From Acidobacteriota bacterium (GTDB lineage Bacteria; Acidobacteriota; Terriglobia; Bryobacterales; Bryobacteraceae): a DNA stretch of 64,000 bases. Location: positions 44,796 to 108,795 of the forward strand of contig JAPKYZ010000045.1 in assembly GCA_026394055.1 (NCBI GenBank), written 5' to 3'. The position numbers and the translations under genes are program-made. This document shows, piece by piece, positions 10,801-19,400 of this stretch (position 1 is the first letter of the stretch; each line of letters starts with the position of its first letter). Under the pieces are notes generated by a model that did no database searches, was not told where the DNA came from, and worked only from the letters and a program-made list of their open reading frames with translations.

Positions 10801-11207
10801 CCAACCGGCCGGACTACGCCGGTACCTCCTACGGCAACCTGGACGGCAATGCCCGCACCATCGAGGCCTGGTTTGACAAGACCGCCTTCCGTATCCCCGG
10901 CCGCGACGCCAACGGGGTCAATTTGCCGAACAACGGCACCATTGGCCGGTTTGGCTACGTCGGCCCGGGTAGCTTGATCGGGCCCGGTACGGCGACCCTT
11001 TCCTTCAAGATGCAGAAGCGTGTGAACATCACCGAAAAGGTGTTTCTGCAACTGGAAGGCTCTGCCGCCAACCTCACCAATACGCCCAATTTCGACATCC
11101 CGTCGTTGAACGTTAGCGCGGCCAACTTCGGCCGCATCACGGCTACGCAGGGGCAGGAAAATGGCGGGTCCCGTAACCTGCAGGTAGGCTTGCGGCTGGG
11201 TTTCTAG
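7884..11207 (+). CDS. TonB-dependent receptor, Oar-like, with N-terminal carboxypeptidase-regulatory domain
   Basis: 1107 residues. A signal peptide (MRNLVLSLVALFVAAPLPAQ) is followed by a beta-sandwich carboxypeptidase-regulatory-like domain (about residues 22-110: GLVTDPSGAVIAKASVKL, with LDAAEYDVLVEAPGF). A plug domain (about 115-250, TADSVDEVRVSSTNNNAEF) and a large outer-membrane barrel ending in a terminal Phe (LQVGLRLGF) follow. This architecture is greatly expanded in Acidobacteriota and is thought to import large substrates such as oligosaccharides or peptides. The substrate cannot be told from the sequence. It stands as a single transcription unit closed by the hairpin at 11229-11280. 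Confidence 0.92.
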   Translation: MRNLVLSLVALFVAAPLPAQSIFGELRGLVTDPSGAVIAKASVKLTRTSTGETRRTETDGSGNYAFVNLDAAEYDVLVEAPGFRSATSKKLALRAREVTRANMALEVAAATTEVQVVEQSQVVQTDMSTIMDSKSANEVNRLPVNYRAGTSNTFYSIISTAPGVQPDRGGSYSVGGGMPFQTTASVDGISNINVRSNGVLTEMFPTADSVDEVRVSSTNNNAEFAQAGDITVTSRSGTNQYHATGYWYHQNGAFDARDFFAARTPFKVSNDYGATVGGPIIKNKTFVFGAFESLKYRAQAVINQIVPPSSFRSGNLSSVSSALRDPLGNNVPFAGNIIPTARISRQSRGLLDALYPLPTRSGDNVGSPNYSLQQGRQNNNDQYDIRVDHNFSEKQRVFFRYSSKSIDRISPNTFYDTLGSNTSSLDPKNLIGAWNWVIKANLLNEFRFGYANQTSLSTFGKNGTFDGPGLMKSIGMEGIRSDPPAGSQVPDISINGFNGPGTGREAKTLSNNYQFANNLTWIRGAHTMKFGADIRRLRTTDITSFFTGDDMGTYAFNGQYSGYGFADFLLGIPNQTQLANTGKDVDGVTYHMGFYLQDDWKVSPKLTLNFGARYEIHPMFYDNALTTSQFDRAAPGPGGRVIIANEAARKFTSPAFIASIGNTPIITAKEAGLPETLRYTDFNNVAPRFGFAYRPFGNKTVIRGGYGIYTATVLGSVFYTITGIHVSDARTFPNQLVNGVPGLQFPRPFGTGLGTLSVPDFRRATQFDGADPYTQQWNLTFERELPGQIGFRATYSGSQTIKMFSSPDLNQVPVNNVGFATARLSRPFPVWNIIYTRDPNTRAWYQGLTVEAMKRYKSGLFFQTSYVWAKGLTNSVGSNGSGFASENGSVPTDRFNLRLDYGNTPGIRRQRWLTTFAYDLPFGKWVGNSKIAQLVVGGWQTSGILLVQSGQYLTPTTGNVTDPSGTQLTQRATNRPDYAGTSYGNLDGNARTIEAWFDKTAFRIPGRDANGVNLPNNGTIGRFGYVGPGSLIGPGTATLSFKMQKRVNITEKVFLQLEGSAANLTNTPNFDIPSLNVSAANFGRITATQGQENGGSRNLQVGLRLGF

Positions 11208-11228
11208 CGCCATCAAAGGCCCATAAAC

Positions 11229-11280
11229 ACGAACACCCGGGAGAGGACGGCAAGTCGCCGCCGGTCTCCCGGGTGTTCGT
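11229..11280 (+). terminator. Long perfect hairpin after the TonB-dependent receptor
   Basis: Two 16-nt arms (11229-11244 and 11265-11280) pair perfectly (acgaacacccgggaga). Part of the 20-nt loop can also pair (cggc with gccg). Only a weak T-rich stretch (ttattt) follows. It separates the receptor from the convergent flagellar operon ending at 11303, so it may stop transcription from both sides. Confidence 0.7.
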
Positions 11281-11302
11281 TATTTGCGTTGCTGATGGCG
11301 CC

Positions 11303-11647
11303 CTAGGCGCCGGTGGACTTGATCCGGTCCAGCTTCAGGGTGAGTTCTACTTCCGCTTGCGGCATGCCCATGGCGGCGGCGATGGTGTGGGCCGATTCGC
11401 CTTGACGGTCCAGGCGCAGGATCTGCGCGCGGGCATCGAGCGGGGAACTGGCGCGGCTGGGCTTGCCCGCCGGCGCCGAAGAGGAGGCCGATGCTCCTGC
11501 TGCTGCCGCCGATGCCGTGGCGGCGGGATGGACTCTCCGTCTCAGCAGCGCGATCTCACGGCTGAGCTGGAGATATCCCCACAGTGCCGCACCGGCGACA
11601 GCGGCCAGCGACACATAAAGAGTGAGTGCGATATAGAGGGTGATCAT
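11303..11647 (-). CDS. Small membrane-anchored protein with C-terminal HTH-like segment, last gene of flagellar operon
   Basis: 114 residues. One N-terminal membrane helix (IALTLYVSLAAVAGAALWGYL) is followed by a short coiled region, an Ala/Ser-rich linker, and a C-terminal segment (RAQILRLDRQGESAHTIAAAMGMPQAEVELTLKL). That segment resembles the helix-turn-helix-like tail of DUF2802-type proteins often found in flagellar clusters. It overlaps the end of the preceding fliN-like gene by one base, so cotranslation is likely. The function is unknown; location suggests a link to motility. Confidence 0.6.
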   Translation of the reverse strand: MITLYIALTLYVSLAAVAGAALWGYLQLSREIALLRRRVHPAATASAAAAGASASSSAPAGKPSRASSPLDARAQILRLDRQGESAHTIAAAMGMPQAEVELTLKLDRIKSTGA

Positions 11648-12510
11648 CAGTTGAGTGTCCGTAGCCGCTCTGCGCGGCTGATGATTTCCTGAATTCGGAT
11701 GCCGTAGTTGCCTTCCACCACCACCACTTCGCCGCGAGCGATGACGCAGTTGTTGACGATGATTTCCACGGGCTCCGCCACGGTGCGGTTCAACTCCACA
11801 ATCGAGCCGGAGGTGAGCTTCAGGACGTCTTTGAGCGGCACCTGGGCCCGTCCAAACGAGACGCTGACCGGCAGCTCCACGTCGAGCAGCAAGTCCAGCG
11901 TGGAGGCTCCGCTCGAACCCATGCCGTCGCCGGAATCAGACCGCGACATCGACAGGCCGTTGCCCGCCGCCGCGGCCGCCGCCTTGGCGTCCCGGGGCCT
12001 GTCGGCCTCATAGGCCAGCGCGATCACCTGATCGATCAGGGCGCTGGAAACACCAAGCTCAAACGGAGAGCCGTCGCCTAACTGGTAGCGCTGGAAATCG
12101 AAGGTGTCGGTCGGCTCCAGGGCGCGGCCGGACTCCATGGTGATTTCCACCTTCGCGCGCTGGCCCAGATCCCACAGCACGGAGGTGAGCGCTTGGCTCT
12201 GGATTTCAAGGAAGGTGCCGCGGATGCTGTCATCGTCGCCATCTTCGATGCCCACCGCCACCAGGGCGCTTTGACCGATCGCCCGCCAGGTCTCGATGGG
12301 AAACACCGTGGCCAGGCCGGCTTCAGGCCCCAATGAAAGCGGGGTCCACCAGGCGACGGACGTCTCCAGGCGCTCCAGCGGTTCGGTGGATTCCACCGCT
12401 TTGATCGCGGGCCGCTCTCCCGTCATCGAATCGATGACGTCGGCCAGCTTTTCTTCGAAGCGGATCCGAAGCCAGCTGATCAGTTCGTTCTGGGTGGCGA
12501 GCTCAGACAC
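11647..12510 (-). CDS. FliN/FliY-like flagellar motor switch protein with divergent N-terminal domain
   Basis: 287 residues. The C-terminal 80 residues are a SpoA (FliN) domain: LLLDVELPVSVSFGRAQVPLKDVLKLTSGS and a PVEIIVNNCVIARGEVVVVEG strand pair typical of the switch C-ring. The N-terminal 170 residues form a separate globular domain that I can only compare loosely with the middle domain of FliM/CheC-type proteins, joined by an Ala/Gly/Ser linker (about 175-200). No separate FliM is visible in the window, so this protein may partly stand in for FliM or FliY. It follows fliA by 7 bp. Confidence 0.72.
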   Translation of the reverse strand: MSELATQNELISWLRIRFEEKLADVIDSMTGERPAIKAVESTEPLERLETSVAWWTPLSLGPEAGLATVFPIETWRAIGQSALVAVGIEDGDDDSIRGTFLEIQSQALTSVLWDLGQRAKVEITMESGRALEPTDTFDFQRYQLGDGSPFELGVSSALIDQVIALAYEADRPRDAKAAAAAAGNGLSMSRSDSGDGMGSSGASTLDLLLDVELPVSVSFGRAQVPLKDVLKLTSGSIVELNRTVAEPVEIIVNNCVIARGEVVVVEGNYGIRIQEIISRAERLRTLN

Positions 12511-12517
12511 GGGAAGT

Positions 12518-13300
12518 CTAGCGCGGGCGGCCGCTCAGGGCCGGCGTGCCTTTCATCATCGGCCAGCGCTTTTCGATGTAAGCGCGGAGACGGAGGATCG
12601 CCTGGGATTTCAGCTGGGAGATCCGTGATTCGTGCAGATTGACGATCTTGGCGATTTCCCGCAGAGTCAGCTCTTCGTGGAAGTAGAGGCTCAGCGTGGT
12701 CCGTTCAATCTGCGGCATCTTTTCGATGGCCTCCGCCAGCAGACGCTCCAGTTCGGAACGCTCCAGGAGACGATTGGGCCAGTTCTCCTCCTTGTCGGAG
12801 ATAAACTTCAGCAGGTCGCGGCCTTCTTCTTCCGGGGCGCTGCTTTCCAGGCTGCCGATGTTGACGCTGCGGGAGTCCAGCAGCCAGTCGCGGTACTCGC
12901 AAATCTCGATGCCCAACTCGGCGGCGATCTCGTCTTCGGTCGGCTGGCGCTTGAAGCGCTGCTCCAGCAGGCCAATGGCGGCTTCGATCTGTTTGGCGCG
13001 CTTGCGCTGCTGCCGCGGAGCCCAGTCCAAACCCCGCAAGCTGTCGAGGATGGCGCCGCGGATCTTGTACTCGGCGTAGGTCTTCAGTTTCACGTTATGG
13101 CCCGGGTCAAACCGGTCGATCGCGGAGATGAGACCGATGACGCCCGTGGAGATGAGATCTTCCAGGCTGACGCTTTCCGGCAACCGCTCATGGATGCGGC
13201 GCGCGATGAGCCGCACCTGAGGCATGTGCTCCAGGATGAGCCGTTCGCGTTCACCGCTTTCGGTTTCCGTCGCCGTCGCTGTGCCATACCGTTTGCTCAT
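12518..13300 (-). CDS. fliA: RNA polymerase sigma factor for flagellar genes (sigma-28)
   Basis: 260 residues of the FliA/WhiG family. Region 2 is HMPQVRLIARRIHERLPESVSLEDLISTG-like with YAEYKIRGAILDSLR, region 3 is TEDEIAAELGI, and the region 4 helix-turn-helix is LTLREIAKIVNLHESRISQL. It directs RNA polymerase to late flagellar promoters. The gene sits inside the minus-strand flagellar operon just after flhF, so the promoter at 24224-24250 would make it self-activating. No anti-sigma factor FlgM was found in the window. Confidence 0.93.
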   Translation of the reverse strand: MSKRYGTATATETESGERERLILEHMPQVRLIARRIHERLPESVSLEDLISTGVIGLISAIDRFDPGHNVKLKTYAEYKIRGAILDSLRGLDWAPRQQRKRAKQIEAAIGLLEQRFKRQPTEDEIAAELGIEICEYRDWLLDSRSVNIGSLESSAPEEEGRDLLKFISDKEENWPNRLLERSELERLLAEAIEKMPQIERTTLSLYFHEELTLREIAKIVNLHESRISQLKSQAILRLRAYIEKRWPMMKGTPALSGRPR

Positions 13301-13302
13301 GT

Positions 13303-14304
13303 CTATCCTGCTGTCGCCGCTGCGGCTCGCGCCTTGCCGCTTATGCCCATCACCCCGTCGGCGATCCGGCGCACGGAGGCGGGTTCAACGTCCTCGGGGA
13401 TCGATTGTCCGGTTCCAAGCCAAGCCACCGGCCAACCAGTCTCCGCCGCTACGCTGTACACGCCACCCCATACACTGGTCTCGTCTACGTGTGTAAACGC
13501 TAATCTCTGGGGCTGGAATATCTGGTAACGCCCCACCATAAGCCTTAGATCGGCAGTGCGGGCGGTGGCCGTTAAGGTTAAAACCGGGGTTAGTGAAGAA
13601 ATTTTCGTCAGGGCCGCTTGCCAGGATCGAGCCGGCCCTAGCTCAGAAGGTCCAAACCCTGGTAGATCAATCAGTACCAGCCGTCCGGCCTCCTGATGAG
13701 CCTCCACCAGCGCCGGCAGGCCTTCCGGCTGCCCCACGAATTCAAATGTCAAACCGGCGATGGAACAAAGCGTCCGCAACTGCTCCGATGCGGCGATCCG
13801 TTGCGAATCCGCACACACTACGGTCACCGGCTGCTCCGCCGACTCCCGGATGGCCAGCTTCACCAGCAGCGTCGTCTTGCCGCTTCCCGGCGGGCCGACA
13901 AAGGCCATTGGACCGTCCAGGGTAGAACTGACGTTCAGCCGCCGTGCTAGTGCGCGGGAGAGCTGCTGCTCGGTCACCATGTCGTCGTCCAGGCTGGATT
14001 CGATGGCGTGCACCAGGGCGGGGAAGATGTCCTGTTGCGCCAGAAAGCCCGCCAGACTGTCGGCCTCTTCCGGACCCACATCCGGCAGCGGCGGCGGTGG
14101 CGGCGGCATCGTGCGCTCCAGCCGGGGCGGCGTGGGGGGCACCACCGGCGTTTCCACGCCAAACACAACTTCGTACGCACCTAAATGGAGCGCCTCATCC
14201 GGCGACGGCCGGGCGTTCAGCAACAGCGCGTCATCGCCCAGCTCCTGGCGGGCTTTTGAGACCGCGGCTTCAACTGTGGCTGAAAAATATGATTTGATGC
14301 GCAT
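13303..14304 (-). CDS. flhF: FlhF-type SRP-like GTPase
   Basis: 333 residues starting MRIKSYFSATVEAAVSKARQELGDDALLL, the FlhF B-domain opening. A Pro-rich linker (about 55-78) precedes the NG GTPase domain, with P-loop GPPGSGKTT (about 137-145) and ADSQRIAASEQL. FlhF sets the number and polar position of flagella in many bacteria. The usual DTAGR motif is here IDLPGFGP and the guanine-specificity motif is weakly conserved (THVDET), so GTPase kinetics may differ. An AAGGAG site lies 7 bp before the ATG. The partner FlhG is not in the window. Confidence 0.88.
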   Translation of the reverse strand: MRIKSYFSATVEAAVSKARQELGDDALLLNARPSPDEALHLGAYEVVFGVETPVVPPTPPRLERTMPPPPPPLPDVGPEEADSLAGFLAQQDIFPALVHAIESSLDDDMVTEQQLSRALARRLNVSSTLDGPMAFVGPPGSGKTTLLVKLAIRESAEQPVTVVCADSQRIAASEQLRTLCSIAGLTFEFVGQPEGLPALVEAHQEAGRLVLIDLPGFGPSELGPARSWQAALTKISSLTPVLTLTATARTADLRLMVGRYQIFQPQRLAFTHVDETSVWGGVYSVAAETGWPVAWLGTGQSIPEDVEPASVRRIADGVMGISGKARAAAATAG

Positions 14305-14347
14305 CAGATGGCTCCTTGGCCGGGTTCCGGGCGGTTACCGCTCCGGC

Positions 14348-16426
14348 TCAGCCCACCGTTCCATTCGAGATCAGCCGCACCCCGGGCGGCACTTCATTGG
14401 GCGATAGCACCACCAGGCCCGGCAAACTGGGCTCCGCGATCAATCGGATAAACGGACGCGCCTGCATGCCGGTGACTAGCACTGTAGAAGCATCGGCAGG
14501 TCCGGCGATTGCGGTTAGGCGGTCCACCAAATCCCGGATGCGTTGGGGCGGCAGGTTGAGGTGCGAGGAATGCTCGCCGTGCTCAACGGCCGCCTCGAAG
14601 GACTGCTCGGCCGTTGGGTCCAGGAACCAGGCGCGCAGATCCTGGCCGCTCAAGTAGGGCCGGATGACGGCCCGCCGGATCGCCTGGCGGACATATTCGG
14701 TCAACAGAATCGGGTTATGCGAGATCTGGGCCGCTTCGCCCAGTGCCTCCAGAATCGATACCGCGTCGCGAATGGTGACGCGCTCCCGCAACAGGTTCTG
14801 CATCACCTTCTGGACGGTGGCCAGGCTCAACAGCTTCGGCACCAGGTCTTCGACGACGCGCGGATTTTCTTCCGCCACGCGGTCGAGCAGCTTCTTGGCG
14901 TCCTGGCGGCCGAACAGCTCGTGCGCGTGACGCCGGACGAGTTCGGCAAAATGCGTCGCCAGCACGCTCACCGGATCGACGACGGTATACCCGGCCTCCC
15001 GCGCCGCATCGGCTGAGGCGGAGGGAATCCAGATGGCATCGAGACCAAAGGCCGGTTCCTTGCCGGGCAGACCCTCAATGGGATGGGCCCGGTTGCCGGA
15101 CGGTGCCAGCGCCATCTCGCACCCAGCCGGCAGCTCATAGCGCGCGATCTCGACCCCCTTCAGCAGCACCGAGTACTCCCGCGCCCGCAGCCCCAAGTTG
15201 TCCGTCACGCGCACGGCCGGAAGGACGAAGCCCAAGTCGGAGGCGAGCTGCTTGCGGATGCCCGCGATGCGGCGCAGCAGCGGCGAATTCGCGCCACCTT
15301 CCACCAGCTTCACCAGACCCAAGCCCACTTCCACCGAGACCGGTTCCACCTTCAGCAACGCCTCCGGTGTGTCCTTGGCCGCCTGGGTGGCGCCCGCGCC
15401 CGCGGCTGGTTTCTGGGCCTCGGCCTCCGCCGCCTTCCGCACCAGGTTCCGGCCCATGTAGAAAAGGGCGCCGCTCAAGGCAAGAAAAGGGATCTTCGGC
15501 AAGCCCGGCACCAGCGCGATGGCCATCAGCACCACCGAAGCCAGATAGATGGGCTCCGACGCGCCAAACACCTGCTTGCGGAACTCGCCCGCCAACTGCG
15601 TGTCAGCGCCCGCGCGAGTGACGATCAAGCCGCCCGAGATCGAGATCATCAACGCCGGGATCACCGTCACCAGGCCGTCGCCGATTGTCAGCACGGTGTA
15701 GGTTTTCAGCGCCTTGCTGATGTCCATGTTGTGCTGCAGCACGCCGATCAGGAAGCCGGCAATGATGTTGATCGCCGTGATCATGATGCCCGCCACGGCA
15801 TCGCGCTGGGTGAAGCGCGAAGCGCCGTCCATGGCGCCATAGAATTCCGCTTCCGCCGCCAACGCCCGCCGCCGGATCCGGGCTTCACTTTCGTCAATCA
15901 GGCCGGCGTTGAGATCGGCATCGATCGACATCTGCTTGCCGGGCAAGGCGTCCAAGGTGAAGCGGGCCGTCACTTCGGAGATACGCACCGCGCCATGGTT
16001 GATGACGACGTATTGGATGGCGATCAACACCAGGAAGATCACCAGTCCGATGATGAAGTTGCCGCCGACGACAAAGTTGCCGAAGGCATCAATCACGTGG
16101 CCGGCCGCGGCCGTGCCTTTGCTGCCATCAAGCAAAATCAGGCGCGACGACGAGATGTTCAGCGCCAGCCGGAACAGTGTCAGCAACAGCAGCGTGGTGG
16201 GGAAGACGCTAAACTCAACCGGCTTGGTGATGTACAACGCCACCAGCAGTACCACCACCGAGATGGCGATGTTGGCCGAGATCAACAGATCGATGACCAC
16301 CGCTGGCAGCGGTACGATCATCGCCATCACAATGCCCAGCACGGTGAGCGGGACGGCCAGGTCAGCCCAGGAGATCGCCTTGGCATTCACGGGCAGCTTG
16401 GCGGGTGTGACCGCGGGTGAAGCCAT
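14348..16426 (-). CDS. flhA: Flagellar export gate protein FlhA
   Basis: 692 residues, normal length for FlhA. The N-terminal half has about eight membrane helices and the FHIPEP-family signature around TLDALPGKQMSIDADLNAG with an ARIRRRALAAEAEFYGAMDGASRF loop-type segment. The C-terminal half is the cytoplasmic substrate-docking domain. FlhA forms the nonameric ring of the type III export gate and couples proton flow to protein export. A strong AAGGAGG lies 9 bp upstream of the ATG at 16426. It is preceded by flhB in the same operon. Confidence 0.96.
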   Translation of the reverse strand: MASPAVTPAKLPVNAKAISWADLAVPLTVLGIVMAMIVPLPAVVIDLLISANIAISVVVLLVALYITKPVEFSVFPTTLLLLTLFRLALNISSSRLILLDGSKGTAAAGHVIDAFGNFVVGGNFIIGLVIFLVLIAIQYVVINHGAVRISEVTARFTLDALPGKQMSIDADLNAGLIDESEARIRRRALAAEAEFYGAMDGASRFTQRDAVAGIMITAINIIAGFLIGVLQHNMDISKALKTYTVLTIGDGLVTVIPALMISISGGLIVTRAGADTQLAGEFRKQVFGASEPIYLASVVLMAIALVPGLPKIPFLALSGALFYMGRNLVRKAAEAEAQKPAAGAGATQAAKDTPEALLKVEPVSVEVGLGLVKLVEGGANSPLLRRIAGIRKQLASDLGFVLPAVRVTDNLGLRAREYSVLLKGVEIARYELPAGCEMALAPSGNRAHPIEGLPGKEPAFGLDAIWIPSASADAAREAGYTVVDPVSVLATHFAELVRRHAHELFGRQDAKKLLDRVAEENPRVVEDLVPKLLSLATVQKVMQNLLRERVTIRDAVSILEALGEAAQISHNPILLTEYVRQAIRRAVIRPYLSGQDLRAWFLDPTAEQSFEAAVEHGEHSSHLNLPPQRIRDLVDRLTAIAGPADASTVLVTGMQARPFIRLIAEPSLPGLVVLSPNEVPPGVRLISNGTVG

Positions 16427-16476
16427 TTAGCGGAACCTCCTTGGTTGAGAATTGCCTGACACTCTGACCCCGGCCA

Positions 16477-17553
16477 TTAGCGCGACCTCCGCGGCCCGGA
16501 CCGGGCCTGCGACAGCCGGAAAATGTAGGCCAGGATCTCGGCCACCGCCCGGTAGAGCGTGGCGGGAATCTCTTTGCCCACGTCGACACTCTTGTACAGT
16601 GACCGCGCCAGCGGCGGATTCTCTACGATGGGTACCTCGTTGGCGATGGCAATTTCGCGTATGCGGCGAGCTAAGTAGTTTTTGCCTTTGGCCACCACCA
16701 GCGGCGCGGCCATCGAGTTCATGTCGAAGCGAATGGCCACCGAGTAGTGCGTCGGGTTGACGATGACGGCCGTCGCCTTCGGCACTTCCTGCATCATCCG
16801 GCGCCGGGCGGCGTCGCGCTGCAGCCGCCGGATCCGCTGCTTCATCTGCGGGCTGCCTTCGGACTCCTTGATTTCGTCGCGGATCTCTTGCTTCGACATC
16901 CGCATTTCCTTGTCGAACTTCATCTTCTGGCGGATGAAGTCCACCGCTCCCAGCAGCCCGAACACGAGGATTGCCTTCTTCAGCAGATCGCGGATCGTCT
17001 CGCCAATCTCCACCAGCGCCGTCGGCAACTGCTCCAGCGGCAAGCGCACCAGGGCGGGAATCCAGCCGGCCATCTGCACCCACACCACCGCGCCGAAGAT
17101 GGTCAGCATCGCCAGCGCCTGGAACAGCTGCCCCATGTTCTGCGAGGGCATCTCCTTCAGCTTGGACAGGGGGTTGAGCCGGCTGAAGTCCGGCGCCAGT
17201 TTGGAACCGGCAAAGCCAAAGCCGGTCATCGCCATCTGGATGCTGAGCCCGGCCAAGGCCACGCCCGCGCCCGCCACCAGCAGCGGGAAGAAGTTCAGCG
17301 TGATGATCAGCTTCCACAACCGCAGCGCGCCCAGCCAGCTGAGGTCTGCGGCAAAGGCCTGCTGCAGCAGGAACCGCCACAGCGTCTGCATGTCGTTCAG
17401 CCAGGAGGGCAGGTAATTGATGATCAGCCAAGTGGAGACGGTAAACGTGGTGGCCGACAGCGCCTCCCGGCTGACCGCAAACCGGCCTTCCTTGCGCGCC
17501 TTCTCCAGTTTGTGGGGAGTTGGTTTTTCTGTGCGTTGGGAAGCGTCGGACAT
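16477..17553 (-). CDS. flhB: Flagellar export substrate-specificity switch FlhB
   Basis: 358 residues beginning with the family motif EKPTPHKLEKARKEG. Four membrane helices occupy about residues 35-205, followed by a cytoplasmic domain with the autocleavage site NPTH at about 266-269. Self-cleavage between Asn and Pro switches export from rod/hook to filament proteins, in concert with FliK. It lies between fliR and flhA in the minus-strand operon. Confidence 0.95.
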   Translation of the reverse strand: MSDASQRTEKPTPHKLEKARKEGRFAVSREALSATTFTVSTWLIINYLPSWLNDMQTLWRFLLQQAFAADLSWLGALRLWKLIITLNFFPLLVAGAGVALAGLSIQMAMTGFGFAGSKLAPDFSRLNPLSKLKEMPSQNMGQLFQALAMLTIFGAVVWVQMAGWIPALVRLPLEQLPTALVEIGETIRDLLKKAILVFGLLGAVDFIRQKMKFDKEMRMSKQEIRDEIKESEGSPQMKQRIRRLQRDAARRRMMQEVPKATAVIVNPTHYSVAIRFDMNSMAAPLVVAKGKNYLARRIREIAIANEVPIVENPPLARSLYKSVDVGKEIPATLYRAVAEILAYIFRLSQARSGPRRSR

Positions 17554-17613
17554 GGTGGGTGGCAGGCATCAAGACCCCCGCCCAATGTTCGGGTGGGGCA
17601 ATCGCAATGGCCC

Positions 17614-18441
17614 TCATCGCGCCCCCTGGGGTGGCGGTGGGTGGACAAACTGTTGCAGCGTCTCCATCACCTGGAAGGCCTGCTTTTCAAACACCATCGC
17701 CATGGCGGGCGCGCAGATGGCCACAATCGTCAACGAGAGCAGCATCTTGGCCGGAAACGCCACCGTCAGCAGCTGGAGCTGCGCATTCAGCCGCCCCATC
17801 AGCGCCAGCGACAAATCAAGGATCAGCAGCAAGGCCACCACCGGCAGCGACAGCCGCAGCCCAGTCACAAACACCGCGCTGAACAAACGCAGGATCGCCT
17901 CCGCCGGGGCGCGCAACTGAAGCTGGGTGACCTCGCCCGGAGGCATCGTCTGCAAGCTGGTGGCCAGCGCGCTGATGATGTGCCGGTCCAGGCCCAGGGC
18001 GAAAAACAGCAGTCCCGCAAACAACTGGCCGATCACCGGCAGGACGCCTGAATCGGCCTGCGACGTGGGGTCGATCGAGGTGGCGTAGCTATACCCCGCT
18101 TGCGTCGCGATCAGCTGCATGGCGAAGGACAGGCACTCTTGCGACAGGGCCACCATCAGCCCCATCGTGAGGCCCATGGCCGCCTCGGCGAGCACCCACA
18201 GCGCCAGCTTCCAGGGGTCGCTAGTGGCTTCCAGCTTCGGCCAGAACGGATACAACGCGATGGTCAGCGAGAGGGCAAACATCGCCTTGCCGAAGTCCAC
18301 CAAGCTGCGGCCACCGGGCAGGGACGCGAATGAGAACAGCCCCGCCACGCGCGCCAGCACCAGTGCAAAGCCCTGCACCACCGGCAGGCCAATCCCCACG
18401 CTCCGCGACAGCACGTCGCTTGCGATGGCGTCAGCGGGCAT
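17614..18441 (-). CDS. fliR: Flagellar export protein FliR
   Basis: 275 residues, strongly hydrophobic, with the FliR features VVQGFALVLARVAGLFSFASLPG near the start and several further membrane helices. FliR forms, with FliP and FliQ, the helical core of the export gate. Its ATG overlaps the end of fliQ by 11 bp, so translation is probably coupled. Confidence 0.93.
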   Translation of the reverse strand: MPADAIASDVLSRSVGIGLPVVQGFALVLARVAGLFSFASLPGGRSLVDFGKAMFALSLTIALYPFWPKLEATSDPWKLALWVLAEAAMGLTMGLMVALSQECLSFAMQLIATQAGYSYATSIDPTSQADSGVLPVIGQLFAGLLFFALGLDRHIISALATSLQTMPPGEVTQLQLRAPAEAILRLFSAVFVTGLRLSLPVVALLLILDLSLALMGRLNAQLQLLTVAFPAKMLLSLTIVAICAPAMAMVFEKQAFQVMETLQQFVHPPPPQGAR

Positions 18442-18700
18442 AGGGCGTAAAGTCCCCCAACAGCTTCGTTGTGTAGGTCATCAGCACTCGCAGGATCATC
18501 GGCAGAAAGAACAACATGGCGCACAGAAAGGCGGCGAGGCGCGGGACGGTGCCGAAGCCGGGGTCCTGGATGGAGGTGACGATCTGCAGCAGGCTGATCA
18601 CGATGCCCGCCACAAAGCCCACCGCTAGCAGCGGCAGGCTCAGCCAGAAGGTGGTCATCAGTGCTTGGCGGATCAACTCAGCGGAACTTTCCGGGGTCAT
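18431..18700 (-). CDS. fliQ: Flagellar export protein FliQ
   Basis: 89 residues with two membrane helices and the FliQ core (LLAVGFVAGIVISLLQIVTSIQD followed by PRLAAFLCAMLFF). It is the small gate subunit that packs around the FliP-FliR complex. It lies between fliP and fliR in the canonical order. Confidence 0.95.
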   Translation of the reverse strand: MTPESSAELIRQALMTTFWLSLPLLAVGFVAGIVISLLQIVTSIQDPGFGTVPRLAAFLCAMLFFLPMILRVLMTYTTKLLGDFTPYAR

Positions 18701-18734
18701 GGCTTCCTCGCGATTTCAAAGCAGTGAGGCAACA

Positions 18735-19400
18735 TCAGGCGAAGCTCCGCACCAGTGAACCGATCACCAGATTCCACCCGTCCACCAGCACAAACAGCAG
18801 GATCTTGAAGGGCGCCGACAGCATCGCCGGGGGCAACTGCACCATGCCGATCGAGAGCGTCACCGAGGCCGCCACCAGATCGATGATCAGGAACGGGAGG
18901 AACAGCACCGCGCCAATCTGGAAGCCGGTCTTGAGCTCAGACAGCACATAGGCCGGCACCAGCACGCGCAGGTCGATATCTTCGGCGCGGGCCGGGGCGG
19001 GCGTGTGCGCGGCCTCCAGCATCACCTGGATGTCCTTCTCTCGCGCAAACTTCAGCAGAAACTTCTTCACCGGCACCAGGCCAGTCTCCAGAGCCTTTTC
19101 CGCCGACATCGTCCCCTTCTCATAAGGCTTCCAGGCGTGGTCGTAGATGTCGCCCGTAATGGGCTGCATGATCAGCAGCGTCAAGAAGAGTCCGAGCCCC
19201 AGCAAGACCTGATTCGACGGCGCGGTCTGCGTGCCCAGTGCCTGGCGCAAGAAGTGCAGCACAATGGTGATCCGCAAAAACGGCGTCACCGACACGACCA
19301 CGGCTGGCAACAGCGTCAGCAGCGTCAGCAGAATGACGATCTGCATCGGCATGCTCAACGTCTGGCCGTTGCTTTGAATGCCCAATAACCCGGGGGTCAT
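18735..19400 (-). CDS. fliP: Flagellar export protein FliP
   Basis: 221 residues. Recognised by VSVTPFLRITIVLHFLRQALGTQ near the N-terminus and the C-terminal motif LPPAMLSAPFKILLFVLVDGW. It has four membrane helices. Usual FliP is about 245 residues with a cleaved signal peptide; here the protein begins directly before the first helix (SMPMQIVILLTLLTLLP), so a separate signal peptide is not obvious. FliP is the main pore subunit of the export gate. Its start overlaps the fliO stop by 4 bp. Confidence 0.94.
   Translation of the reverse strand: MTPGLLGIQSNGQTLSMPMQIVILLTLLTLLPAVVVSVTPFLRITIVLHFLRQALGTQTAPSNQVLLGLGLFLTLLIMQPITGDIYDHAWKPYEKGTMSAEKALETGLVPVKKFLLKFAREKDIQVMLEAAHTPAPARAEDIDLRVLVPAYVLSELKTGFQIGAVLFLPFLIIDLVAASVTLSIGMVQLPPAMLSAPFKILLFVLVDGWNLVIGSLVRSFA

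Noticed and set aside
15083..16420. Long plus-strand frame (445 codons) opposite flhA
   Set aside because: The translation is rich in His, Arg and Gln, typical of an antisense frame; flhA is certain on the other strand.
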